Assembly (NCBI GenBank): GCA_012064385.1
Contig: QRDG01000139.1
Coordinates: 589,106 to 653,105, forward strand
DNA length: 64,000 nt
DNA from: Puccinellia tenuiflora
Lineage: Eukaryota > Streptophyta > Magnoliopsida > Poales > Poaceae
Direction: 5' to 3'
A program made the position numbers and the translations under genes. The first letter of the stretch is position 1. Every line of letters starts with the position of its first letter. Of this stretch, positions 1 through 10,153 are shown in pieces. Below the pieces are notes generated by a model. The model did not search any database. It saw only the letters and a program-made list of their open reading frames with translations, and was not told the origin of the DNA.

Positions 1-1735
1 CAGAAGCTCTGTTGTAGCATTAAAAAGAGCCTTGTACTCACACTCAGTACTCGACTTGAGACAGTGGACTGCTTACGAGCACTCCATGCGATCAAATTTC
101 CTCCATTAAAGATAGCATATGCCCCCGTGGATCGCCGATCATCCACACTGTCAGCCCAGTCTGCATCTGAGAATGCTGAGAGCAATGTAGACGAGGAGGA
201 CCGAAGCTGCAATCCACAGTCAATAGTGTGGCGCACATAGCGAATGATGCGCTTGACAGCAGACCAATGGGGTGTACGAGGCTCATGAAGATATTGGCAC
301 ACTTTGTTGACCACAAAGGACAAGTCAGGGCGTGTCACTGTGAGATACTGAAGTCCATCGACAATGCTGCGATATTGAGTAGCCTCCTCAGACGAGAGTG
401 CATCACCATCTGTACTGCAAAGACGCTCAGAGGCTTCCATAGGAGTCGTCACTAGAGTACACTTCAACATGCCAGCACGTGCGAGAAGCTCCAAAGAATA
501 CTTGCGCTGTCGAAGAAGAAGAAAACTAGATGAGGGTGATAAGACCTCAATCTCCAGAAAATAATGCAGAACACTTAGATCCTTAATGGAGAACTCAGAG
601 CGAAACTGACTGATCAACCTAAGAATAGCACCTGCAGTGGAGCTGAGCACAATGATATCATCGATATACACCAGTAGGTAAATAGAGACATCCGGGCGCC
701 AAAGAATAAATAGAGATATATCGGCCACTGAAGGCGAGAACCCAAGAGAGCCAAGAACTGAACTGAGGCGCACATGCCATGCACGAGGAGCCTGCTTTAG
801 GCCATAGAGAGACTTAATAAGCTGACAATAATGACCAGGTCAGCAAAACCAGGGGGTTGCCTCATATAGACCTCCTCATCCAAAAAGCCATTAAGAAACG
901 CATTATGTATATCGAGTTAACGGAGATGCCATCTATGAGAGAGAGTCATGGTGAGCACTAACCGAATTGTTGCCGGCTTGACCACAGGGCTGAAGGTCTC
1001 ATCATAATCCAGACCATAACGCTATTTATATCCTTTAGCAACAAGACGCGCCTTGTACCGCTCAATGGAACCGTCTACACGAAGCTTCACTTTAAAAATC
1101 CAGCGAGAATCAATTAAGTTAATGCCAGGAACAGGAGGGTACCAGTGGCCAGGTGCCATTATTTTGCAGAGCAGAAAACTCAGCTTCCATAGCATCATGC
1201 CAATGAGGGATTCAAAGAGCTTCTTTATAATCATGGGGCTCCTGTGTGTTTAGCAGAGGAGTAGGCCGCAAGAACGGAAGTCCACGCCATTATTCCATTA
1301 GTACGTAATTTGGGATTACGAGTACCGCATTGCACCCGCGTGACAGGTCTAGATGGAGGTGGTGGAGGAACTGCTGCTGGTGACGAAGGAGTTGCTTCTA
1401 ATGATGATGCTCCAACAGGGGAGGCATGAGGCATCACAGTCCCCCGTCCGTGGACTGGCGACTGCGGCCGACTGGTGTCAGACGAGGCAGGTGAGGCCGC
1501 GTTGCTGTCCGTAGGCGTGGCAGGCGAGGACGCGCGCGTTGGCGTGACGGGCTCGGGCGTGCGCGGGCCAGCCGAGCCGCAGCGAGCCACACCAGCCGAC
1601 TCCAGGCGAAGGAGTGAGGCGGGAGCATGGTCAGGTGCATGCTGCACGCAGCCCGGTGAGGAGCCATAGCTTGAGGCTGGTGATCGACGTGAGCTGGTGC
1701 ATGTGCAGGGATTAAAACCTCCAAACGAGCGCCAC
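1..1735 (-). mobile_element. Ty1-copia pol fragment 1 (RT-RNase H, decayed)
   Basis: Read on the minus strand this is the end of a copia polyprotein. The linker between integrase and reverse transcriptase is at about 1250-1350. The start of RT (WIFKVKLRVDGSIERYKARLVAKGYK-like segment) is at about 1025-1130. The catalytic YIDDIIVLSS stretch is at about 645-680, and an RNase H core with SDADWA and a downstream STECEY-type motif lies between about 30 and 220. Frameshifts and stops break the frame repeatedly, so it is not functional. It runs off the left edge, so no LTR is visible on that side, and it ends at 1735, where a CACTA terminus begins. The family is certain from the motifs; the subfamily is not determined. 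Confidence 0.88.
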
Positions 1736-3436
1736 CACTAGTGGGGACTGGGCCTATAGTCCCGGGCCGTGAGGGCCATTTTTCCTGGTTGGCCAACCGG
1801 GACAGGCCAGGCGGGACTAAAGGTCCAACCTTTAGTCGCGGATCTATCACCAGCCGGGACAAATGGCCCTCAACCTGGCCGTGCTAGGGGCACAACCTTT
1901 AGTCGCGGTTCGTATAACGGGTCGCGACTAATGATTCTCTGCCGCGACAGAAATTTGGGCACTTTCTGTGCCGCGGTAGAGAATTCATTTTGGTTAGGGT
2001 TTAGGGTTTACTAATGATTCTCTGCTGCGGCAGAAATTTGGGCACTTTTTGTGCCGCGGCAAAGAATTCATTTTGTTTTCCTTTATTTATTTCTTTTCTT
2101 CATTTTAAAATAGTTTTCATATATTTCTATGCTACCACATACCGTATACGTTCGTGCATACATAAAATAACGTGTCTTACGATCGAGCATACAAATATAT
2201 ACAACTTTGATAGTTACATGGAGATCACAATTACCGGGACTAAGCCCGTCTATTCGATTACACGGTCGGGGATCATCGGTTGCGCCTATTATTCACACTA
2301 AATTCTCCCGTGTCGTCTACCATCTCGGTCATCAAAATCCCGCCGGTTCCTCTCCAATTCCTATTACGCGTTGCTCTGGTAGGACCTTTTCCTGCATTCT
2401 GTCGAACTATATAAGAAAATGAGATCAATATGAACATCAATCATGATAACAAAAAGTGATGGTAATAAAATAATGTTGTGAATGTATTGCTTATGTCGAC
2501 TCTATAATCTTTGTGCTGAGTGGTAAACGTGCGAATAAACTCACAAACTTAGTATCCACATAGATGCGTCCCCGATGGCTGCCTCGCGCACTTTACGAGA
2601 ATATAATTCAATCAAAATAATAATCTAGTATCATAACTCTATTGAAACTAGAAGTATAGAGATGCGCAGACATAACTCGTACTACTTACTGAGATCGGAG
2701 TAAACGTCAACTCCTTAGTAAAGGAACCCTTCACCAGACTCTTGAACCGGTTCCAAACCCTGCCCGGCAAAGAAAATGAATTAATGAATGAGTTATTCAT
2801 TACCTGATATCTCATGAAATCAACGAAAGAGACCGATATAAAATAACCTCTTGAGCAAGTCCTGCATGTTGCGGAACTCTTCCAGGTGTCTCTTTAATGG
2901 TTCCATGACTTCAACTATTCCCTTATCAACTCGAATGTTTAGCAGAATCCAGTGGAAGCTGCACACGTTTGTATATACGTCAGTAACTCATCAATTACAC
3001 TTAACATCGAGTAAGCAAAAGTGAATGTGTATAATAGAGTAAGACCCTCACTTAAAGTTGTAAAGAAACAGTATGTGGTCACAGAAATTTTGCTCCGTTA
3101 GGAACTCAACATTATAGATCTTTCTTTTACAAGCCTGCATCTTCATTCTGCATAACAGAGTACAAAAGGATATAATGAGAATAATTACACATGCAATGAA
3201 CTGAACAACTTATATGTAGAGAATGAATTCAACAACTTACAGATAATAGCAACTCATGAGAGATTTGTCGAGAGCGTCGAAATTGTATAACTAGAAGAGT
3301 TCTGAAAAGTCAACATGGACCTCTTCGGCTCGGAAGAAGTAGTCTTGTGGGACCTCCCAGTGCCAGCCCGGCGAAGCCTAGTCCCGCACATCGCCCCTCT
3401 GATCCAACAGGGACATCGTCGCCGAGAACAATAAAC
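1736..3436 (-). mobile_element. CACTA transposon remnant, terminus plus 3' gene part
   Basis: A canonical CACTAGTGGGGACTGGGCC terminus starts at 1736, just inside the copia fragment. It is followed to about 2070 by sub-terminal motifs typical of grass CACTA elements: variants of TAGTCCCGG and TAGTCGCGG in both orientations, and a duplicated unit around 1930-1990 and 2010-2075. Further in, minus-strand exon fragments of the element's second gene occur (see the pseudogene entry). The matching far terminus was not found, so the element is truncated or rearranged. The gene fragments point toward the terminus at 1736. Confidence 0.78.
2530..3430 (-). pseudogene. CACTA-encoded Ulp1-like (C48) protease exons, broken
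   Basis: Minus-strand translation gives several exon-like pieces in the order expected for the C48 protease domain found in grass CACTA elements. About 3430-3240 contains an ALDKSLMSCYYL-like segment. About 3150-3060 is a lysine-rich piece. About 2965-2875 begins with HWILLNIRVDKG, which carries the catalytic His context. About 2775-2700 is VWNRFKSLVKG-like. About 2600-2530 contains RQPSGTHLCGY, the catalytic Cys context. A stop codon directly follows the CGY, so the frame is dead. Introns separate the pieces. Ulp1-type proteases normally process SUMO conjugates; their role in these transposons is not established. Recognition is by motif only. Confidence 0.68.
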
Positions 3437-3960
3437 TAAAAACACCTAAGTCAAAATTTCTATTTCTACACTAAAAAAGTAATACCAATTTAACTTAGTA
3501 AAATTTCTAAAGTACCAATTTAACTTAGCAAAATTTGTATTTCTACACTAAAAAAGTAATACCAATTTAACTTAGCAAAATTTATAAAGTACCAATTTAA
3601 CTTAGCAAAATTTCTATTTCTACACTAAAAAAGTAATACCAATTTAACTTAGCAAAATTTCTATTTCTACACTAAAAAAGTAATACCAATTTAACTTAGC
3701 AAAATTTCTATTTCTACTCTAAAAAAGTAATACCAATTTAACTTAGCACAATTTCTAAAGTGCCAATTTAACTTAGCAAAATTTCTATTTCTACACTAAA
3801 AAACTAATACCAATTTAACTTAGAAAAATTTCTATTTCTACACTAAAAAAGTAATACCAATTTAACTTAGCAAAATTTCTAAAGTACCAATTTAACTTAG
3901 CAAAATTTCTAAAGTACCAATTTAACTTAACAAAATTTTTAAAATTAAACTAACCTAAAT
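3437..3960. repeat. AT-rich tandem repeat, alternating long and short units
   Basis: An AT-rich array built on a unit of about 47 bp (core ACTAAAAAAGTAATACC followed by AATTTAACTTAGC) that alternates with a shortened unit of about 30 bp (AAAGTACC followed by the same AATTTAACTTAGC). Roughly a dozen units are present with few substitutions. It then decays into CTAAAATTAAACTAACC-type sequence up to about 4080. It lies between the CACTA protease exons and a GC-rich stretch, so it is probably internal to that CACTA element. No coding frame crosses it. Confidence 0.88.
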
Positions 3961-4080
3961 CTAAAAATCAACCTAACTAATCTAAAATTTAACCTAAAAT
4001 TAAACTACCCTAAAAATCTACCTAATTAACTGATCTAAAATTAAACTAACCTAAAAATCAATACAAAAAAAACTAACCTA

Positions 4081-4246
4081 AATCGAGCGGCGCCGGCGCG
4101 GAGGACGTACGGCGGGCTCGGGCGGTGGCGGGCGCGGAGGACGGCGGGCTCGGGCGGCGGAGGAGGCGACAGTGGCGGGCGCGGAGGAGGGCTTGGGCGG
4201 CGGAGGAGGCGACGGCGGTGGCGGCGCGAGGAGGCGACGACACGGG
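4081..4246. other. GC-rich low-complexity stretch, left half
   Basis: A GGCGG-rich stretch resumes at 4758-4930 on the other side of the hAT insertion, so both halves were one stretch before that insertion. Translations are arginine/proline or glycine/alanine low-complexity in all frames, and I see no credible gene. It may be the GC-rich 5' region of the CACTA element's gene. The function is unknown. Confidence 0.5.
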
Positions 4247-4757
4247 TAAGGATGGCAATTTTACCCATGGGTACGGGTACCCGCGGGTACCGTACCCATA
4301 TGGGGAGGGTATGGGTAAAATTTTATACCCATGGGTAGTACCCATACCCTACCCGTCAAGTAATGGGTAGGGCATGGGTACAACCCTGTACCCGTGGGTA
4401 TACCCATACCCTACGCGTTTATCCTGACATATGGATCCTACTCGGTTGACTTACTAGATATGATCATGAGATTATCATTTCTAAAGTTAGATAATTATAA
4501 TGTATTCATCTATGAGTCGAGATAATTGATTTTTTTGTCAAATGTGCCACCAACGAATGTAAAACTGTGAACAATTTGTGTACTATTTGATCCACCCAAC
4601 GGGTACCCAATGGGTACAGGTACCCGCCGGGTATGGGTATGGGTATACTTTCATACCTGCGGGTAAGGGTATGGGTAGAATTTTGTACCCATAGACTATA
4701 TGGGTATGGGTATGGTATTGCTGTACCCTGCCCATACCCTACCCATTGACATCCTTA
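4247..4757. mobile_element. hAT-type MITE, 511 bp, with perfect 8-bp target duplication
   Basis: The element is bounded by imperfect terminal inverted repeats, TAAGGATGGCAAT on the left and the complement of TAAGGATGTCAAT on the right. It is flanked on both sides by the identical 8 bases GACACGGG (4239-4246 and 4758-4765). An 8-bp duplication is the signature of hAT transposition. Internally it carries many GGGTACCCG and TACCCATGGGTA motifs, in both orientations near the ends, with an AT-rich middle. There is no coding capacity, so it depends on a transposase encoded elsewhere. Confidence 0.9.
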
Positions 4758-4765
4758 GACACGGG

Positions 4766-6123
4766 TGGTGGCGGCGGGCGGTGGCGTGGGCGGCAGGAGG
4801 TGAGGCGGCGGCGGAGGCGAATGGCGCGCGGCGGAGGAGAGCGGCGGCCACGGCGGAGGTGAGCACCGGGTGTGGCGGAGGAGAGTGGACGGCGGCAGGA
4901 GGCGACGGTGGCGGTGGAAAAATTGGGCAGTCTGGTGGCGCTCTGTTTTCCAAATGGCCTCCGGTGTCGCGGTCTGAGCCACGCACCGGGGAGACGGCCA
5001 ACTTTATTATCATTGGCGTGCACGCAAATGGCCACGCCGGTGATACGTGGAAAAAGTTCGGATCCCACGTGCAATAGTACTGGCCTGAGGTGCTAAATGC
5101 ACGCCGGTAATATATTTCTTTCTACTGGCGTGCATGCAAGTAACCACGCCGGTGATATATGGAAAAAAGGTCGTCAGATTTCACGTGAAGTGCTACTGAC
5201 GTCAGTAGTACGTCACATGATACGTCAGTAGTAGCATCTCATGTGAGTACTGTAAGAATTCCGCGCCGGTACGGTACTACTGACGTGTTGCAACCCCACG
5301 CCAGTAATCTTACACGCACAGGTAGCAGTTCTGATCCAATCAATGTCACCAATAAATGTGGGCTGCTCATTGGAGATTCGTGCACGCACGATCCGCGTGA
5401 GTAGTATTGATTGGTTGAGAGAACTCCAAACTGACTAGTTCATGGCATGTGCGTACATCCAATATTGCCCTCCGATTGAGTCTGTACTAGTGACTTGCCT
5501 TTGCATCGCAGGTGCAGCTCCTCGCGCCGAGCAGCTCTTCATGTGCCCAGCAGCTCCCGTGGCTTCCACGATGACGAGCAACTCCGGCAAAGAGCAGCTC
5601 CGGCCGTCGGATGCCTCCGCGACGAGAAGCTCCCATGGCTTCAACGGCGACAAGGAGCTCCGGCCGTCGGATGCCGACCGCGACGAGCAGCTCCCATGGC
5701 GAAGACAAGCACGGCCATGATGACAGCAGCGGGCATGCAGACGAGGCGAGGAGTGACGAGCGGCAGGTCCTGCGCTGACCGCTTCTTCTGCTACCGCGCC
5801 GCCCAGAAACGTGGACGAGTAGGTGCTCGCCGGTGTTGACGGCCAGAGATCACCGGCGTCGACGGCAGTGGCGCACCGCGACGACGGTGACGGCAACAGT
5901 GCACAACGGCTCACGGCGACGGACTAGCTCCACCCATGACAACGGCGGCGGGGCGCATCCCGACCACGACGACGACGTATACGGCGGAGGATATTGTTTT
6001 TTAATCCACATATTCTTATCACTGACCTGTGGTATGGTGGCACGCCAGTAACATTAGTTTTATTACTGGATGGTGGGCTGCACGCCAATGATTACAAAAT
6101 AGCACCGGTGTCTGTGTGGCCTC
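4766..6123. mobile_element. DNA-transposon sub-terminal repeat region (CACTA-like)
   Basis: From about 4985 on, short motifs of the type CACGCCGGTGAT, CACGCCAGTAAT and TACTGGCGTGCA recur in both orientations (near 5012, 5095, 5130, 5295, 6035, 6085). They continue right of the LINE insertion at 6994-7086. Such clustered inverted sub-terminal motifs are typical of CACTA ends. No clean terminus was found. The part between about 5430 and 5980 is GC-rich with proline/arginine low-complexity frames and repeated CCGTCGGATGCC and GAGCAGCTCC words; it may be captured host sequence. No gene is supported. Confidence 0.5.
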
Positions 6124-6982
6124 TTTTTTTTTTTTTTGAACATAAACCACTTATATTAGATATTGCAATAAGTTACAACACCGAGATTACAACCTCCATT
6201 CAGAAGAAACTGGTCTAGTTGGACATATAAAAATACCGACAATACATGACTCTTATGCCGAAGAGTACGACCGGAGCCTACCAGGGGTCCGTCGAGAACT
6301 CGGACTCAACAAACCTGCAATCATACTCTTCAAGGGCCTCTTGCAATCTAGCCAACTGTAGAGCCAGCGGCTCAACCGGCAATCGAGTTGGCAGATGCCT
6401 ATGAGGTTGGGGATTGAGCTGAAGATCTGTAGGGGCCATCACCGAGCTCAAACCAGGAGGTGTTTTGCCGTTGAATCTGAGAAACCGCAACAGAGACGCT
6501 CTCACCCGTCTCCGGCATGTCCCGAACAGCAAAAACGCATCTTCATCATGCACATCAGCTCCCAATAGGTGCAATGCGCAACAACCAGACCTACAACAAT
6601 GAAGCACCAGATGGAGTGGTGCTAACTGACCAAAGATTCTGCTGACAGTGCCCGTCAAGCAGTGTTCACCAAGTTGCACCATCCTGAAATCAGGTTCGCC
6701 ACAGCCAGCACCGGCTGTCCGCCGCTTTTTTCCGCCACCACGACGGCCAAGAGCAAGGAGACTCACCTCGGCACAAGACGAATCCAGATCACCACCCGAG
6801 TTGGCCTTATTCTTGGAGTGGGTAGGTGCACCTCTTCCCGCCGCCTCCATCTCCATCCGCTGGAGCACCGCAGCAGAAGGAAGCATCACTAGCCGGTGCC
6901 AGATCTGACCAGAAAGAGCCAGCACCGTCTTCCAGAAGCCGACCTTATTTAGAGGGATGCCTGAGTCTCTTCTCCAAGCGTG
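6124..6982 (-). mobile_element. LINE-like retroposed insertion with poly(A) and 11-bp target duplication
   Basis: On the minus strand this 859-bp segment ends in a poly(A) tail, seen as 14 T at 6124-6137. It is flanked by the identical 11 bases TGTGTGGCCTC (6113-6123 and 6983-6993). Poly(A) plus a variable-length duplication indicates target-primed reverse transcription. The body holds a 215-codon minus frame (6278-6925) with no recognisable reverse transcriptase or endonuclease motifs. It is therefore a 5'-truncated LINE, a non-autonomous LINE derivative or a retrocopied transcript. It interrupts the CACTA-like repeat region. Confidence 0.8.
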
Positions 6983-7086
6983 TGTGTGGCCTCATCGGTG
7001 ATTAAAGTAATCACTGGTATGATGTTACTGGCATGGCCACATCTCACCGGTGATGCCAAAAAGGGCACGCCAGTGATTAGCTATTT

Positions 7087-8400
7087 CCTTGTACTGTTAG
7101 AATCGTCTGGATCTGTGTCAAAACTTGCATCAACGTAACAATTTACGTCAAGTTCTTCTTCACAGCCTCCATAGACTAAAACAATATGTCTTGTTCTCTT
7201 GAGATATTTCAGGATGTTCTTCACAACTGTCCAATGGTCCATACTAGGATTACTTTGGAACCGGCTCGTCAGACTAAGTACCAGAGCTACATCGGGTCGG
7301 GTACTTAGCATGGCGTACATGACAGAATCTATGGATGAGGCCTAGGGGATGTTAGACATGGTTTCCTTATCACTAGACGATACTAGCTAGGCATTGAGTC
7401 AAACTCAACGGTTTACCTTTCAATATAGGCAAGAACCCCTTCTTCGCCTGATCCATTCGGAATCTTCTTCGCCTGTCATCTACATACAACACTAGAAATG
7501 TCACTGAGCTCCCACTCAATTTCTTATGGATCGCTGAAGCTTCCATACTTTACCAGCATCCTCAGGATCGACAAAACCTTCCGGCTGTACCATCTACAGC
7601 TCTTCCTCAATGTTTTCATTTAGGAACATGGTTTTGACGTCCATCTGCCATATTTCATAATTGAAATATGCAGCAAGTGCTAGTAAAATCCGAATAGACT
7701 TAAGCATCTCTACGGGTGAGAAGGTTTCTCATCGTAGTCAACCCATTGAATTTGTCGGAAACCCTTTGCAACAAGTCGAGCTTTGTAAATGGTGACGTTA
7801 CCGTTAGTGTCAGTCTCTACAGCCTTGCGGCCTTCAGGAATATCTACCAAGGTCCACACTTGGTTGTCATACATGGATCCTATTTCGGATTTCATGGCTT
7901 CGAGCCATTTCTCGGACTCGGGGCCTTCCATTGCTTCCTTGTAAGTTGCAGGTTCGTCTTGTTTAACCAACATGACACAATCACCATACCATTCAGGAGT
8001 GGCACGTGGTCATATCGACATGCGAGGTAGACTAGGCTCCTCGACATGATCATCATCATTTGCTCCCACTCCACTTGTGGAGGACGGCTCCGGAACATCT
8101 TCCATTGCGCCACTCGATATTTGAGTTCAGGGTCAACAATTTTGTCGAGCTCTATCCTCCTTCCACTAACACCTTTGGCAAGAAACTCTTTCTCCATAGC
8201 GACAAACGTTTTGCCCTCGGTTTTGTTGTAGAAGGTGTATCCGATAGTTTCCTTCAGATATCCTACAAAGACATATTTCTCCGATTTCGGTTCAAGTTTG
8301 TCGGGCTATAGTTTCTTAACATAAGCCTCACAACACCAAACCTTTAGAAATGACAACTTGGGAACATTGCGTGCGGTTTAGTCAACCCCAGACGAGCCGT
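7087..8400 (-). mobile_element. Ty1-copia pol fragment 2 (IN C-terminus to RNase H, decayed)
   Basis: Minus-strand motifs run in the correct order. The integrase C-terminal segment (KYVFVGYLKETIGYTFYN-like) is at about 8310-8200. The RT start, with EAMKSEIGSMYDNQVWTLVD and KARLVAKGF, is at about 7930-7760. A surviving LYVDD is at about 7490, and a GKPLSL-type stretch near 7410. The RNase H side, with STRPDVALVLSLTSRFQSNP, is at 7320-7085. Stops and frameshifts occur throughout. It overlaps in domain content with the fragment at 1-1735, so the two are separate insertions. No LTRs or target duplication were recognised. Confidence 0.87.
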
Positions 8401-9300
8401 GCCACTGATCGCCAGCGATAATGGATGGGACAAATACCAGAACATGAGGCACAACGACTGGGCCACAGGGACGTATATTCTTTTATGAATACGTATGTGT
8501 TTGATATATGGCCTTGTATAAAGAGAAACGGGTCATACGGGCTTGTACATGCCCGCGTACCCTTTATTTTCCTCAGCCATCCGTATTTATGAAAGGGTAC
8601 ATAGCGATCTCAGCCGTCTTTCTATTAATGTTTTTTGGGGTACACCGTAGCAGAACTCATTAAACTAAAAAGGAAACAAGAAAATATCCAACGTAAAATA
8701 ACCCTAAAACGCCCAAGGAATGGACGGCTGATCCAGCCCCGTTACTACTAGCTACTAGCACTAGTAAATTGTCCCGTAAAAGAGCTCTAGATATTACGGT
8801 CATATACGATGTCAACTTTCAAACTCCTGGCCAGCTAGCGCTCTTCCTTATGAAAATGATGATTAATTAGCTTGTTTGCGAGAGTTGCCTTTGCACTAAA
8901 GAATTCCGTCTGCAGTTAAAAAAAAGAATAAAAAGGGAGAGGTGCTCTAGTCTACCATGGAAAAAGCAAAAGACGTTAAGCTAGCTGCTTGCCGATCGAT
9001 GAGCTTACCAGCAGGCTGGTGAACTGTTGGGATTAAGATAACGTCGACGGCCTGGCTTGCGGCGGCCGGGTCAAGATGGCACGTAGTCGCATCATTCTCT
9101 TGCGCCCGGATTGCAAGCGACCTCACTACTACAGCAGTACAGCTCTTCCAAGAACATCGATTGATCCTCTCTTCTCTCCCACGTTGTTGCGACGCGCATA
9201 AACCGCTTCGGCTCCATATTATTGTAATCGATCGGATGTGCTTCCTTCCCTCCGCATCTGACCCGGCCTGTCGTGTTTCACCTTGAAATGGCCTGCATTG
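8401..9300. other. Upstream region of germin-like gene 1
   Basis: No gene is seen. From about 8790 the sequence matches in patches the region upstream of the second germin-like gene (around 29480-29640), for example the ATATTACG..TCATATA..TGTCAACT block and the CCCACGTTGT..GACGCGC block. The duplication therefore included several hundred bases of promoter. Copy 1 has about 250 bp here that copy 2 lacks. Confidence 0.6.
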
Positions 9301-9304
9301 TGCC

Positions 9305-9310
9305 TATAAG
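9305..9310 (+). promoter_or_regulatory. TATA box of germin-like gene 1
   Basis: TATAAG lies about 85 bp upstream of the start codon. The same block (TGCCTATAAGTA, then CTACCTCTGCTCATTCC shortly after) is conserved upstream of germin-like gene 2. Confidence 0.65.
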
Positions 9311-9394
9311 TACCAGCTCCTATACCTCTGCTCATTCCACAGCTAGCCAAGAAGCACTTCCACAACTATACCGCCAAGCATTGACCGATCGACC

Positions 9395-10153
9395 ATGGCG
9401 ATGCTTCACCTTTCGGTCGTCTGCGCCGTCCTCTTCGCACTCGCCGCCCCATCCCTGGCAGGCGACCCTGACTTGCTCCAAGACGTCTGCGTCGCCGACT
9501 TGGCATCCCGTGAGCTAAATCTTTCATCTTAATTTCTCAATCTCGTTCTTCCTGCTTCCTGCATCCTAGTGTTGTTGACATGGTGGCGGTACTGCGTATG
9601 CGCGGTGAATGGCGTGGCGACAGCGATCAAGCTTAACGGATTCCCGTGCAAGGCCAACATCACGGCGGACGACTTCTTCTTCGCGGGGCTCAAGAAGGCC
9701 GGCAACACCAACAATCAGGCCGGGTCGGCCGTGACTGCGGCGAACGTGTTGTCGTTCCCGGGGCTGAACACCCTCGGCGTCTCCATGGCGCGCATCGACT
9801 ACGCACCGGGAGGACAGAACGCGCCGCACACCCACCCACGCGCCACCGAGATCATCTTCGTCACCAAGGGCGTGCTCGAGGTGGGATTCATCACCACCGC
9901 CAACAAGCTCTTCACCAAGACCGTCACCGTCGGGGACGTCTTCGTCTTCCCGCGCGGCCTCGTGCACTTCCAGCAGAACAGGGGACACGGCCCTGCCTCC
10001 GTCATCGCCGGCTTCAACAGCCAGCTCCAGGGCACGCAGGTCCTCGCCACCACGCTCCTCGCCGCCACGCCACCGGTGCCCACCGACGTGCTGGCCAAGG
10101 CCTTCCGAATCGACAACGACCAGGTGGAGGAAGTCAAGGCCCTGTTCAAGTAG
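9395..10153 (+). CDS. GLP: Germin-like protein 1 (secreted cupin)
   Basis: Two exons, 9395-9509 and 9624-10153, join across a 114-bp GT-AG intron to give 645 nt (214 aa). Residues 1-22 form a signal peptide with a hydrophobic core, cut after SLA before GDPD. A cupin_1 domain follows. Residues H107, H109 and E114 (PHTHPRATE) and H153 (GLVHF) match the four metal ligands of germins, and C32/C47 match the conserved disulfide. NIT at 50-52 is a likely N-glycosylation site. Germins are apoplastic Mn-binding hexamers, some with oxalate oxidase or superoxide dismutase activity and often linked to defence. Which activity this protein has cannot be read from sequence. The gene has a near-copy at 29748-30484. 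Confidence 0.95.

Noticed and set aside
1231..1862. Long overlapping minus frames of 138 and 142 codons
   Set aside because: They lie in GC-rich linker sequence of a copia polyprotein and across a CACTA terminus; only the copia frame has family support.
3437..3960. Possible CRISPR-like array
   Set aside because: Units are directly adjacent, AT-rich and without unique spacers; the setting is a plant chromosome.
4696..5096. Several 75-125-codon frames on both strands
   Set aside because: Low-complexity GC-rich sequence with all frames open; they cross the edge of a MITE.
5435..5914. Overlapping frames of 92-159 codons
   Set aside because: Repeated GC-rich words keep frames open on both strands; no domain, no splice or promoter logic.
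7087..8400. Copia fragment 2 as the continuation of copia fragment 1 beyond the CACTA insertion
   Set aside because: Both fragments contain the RT start and the RNase H side, so they overlap in domain content and cannot be halves of one copy.
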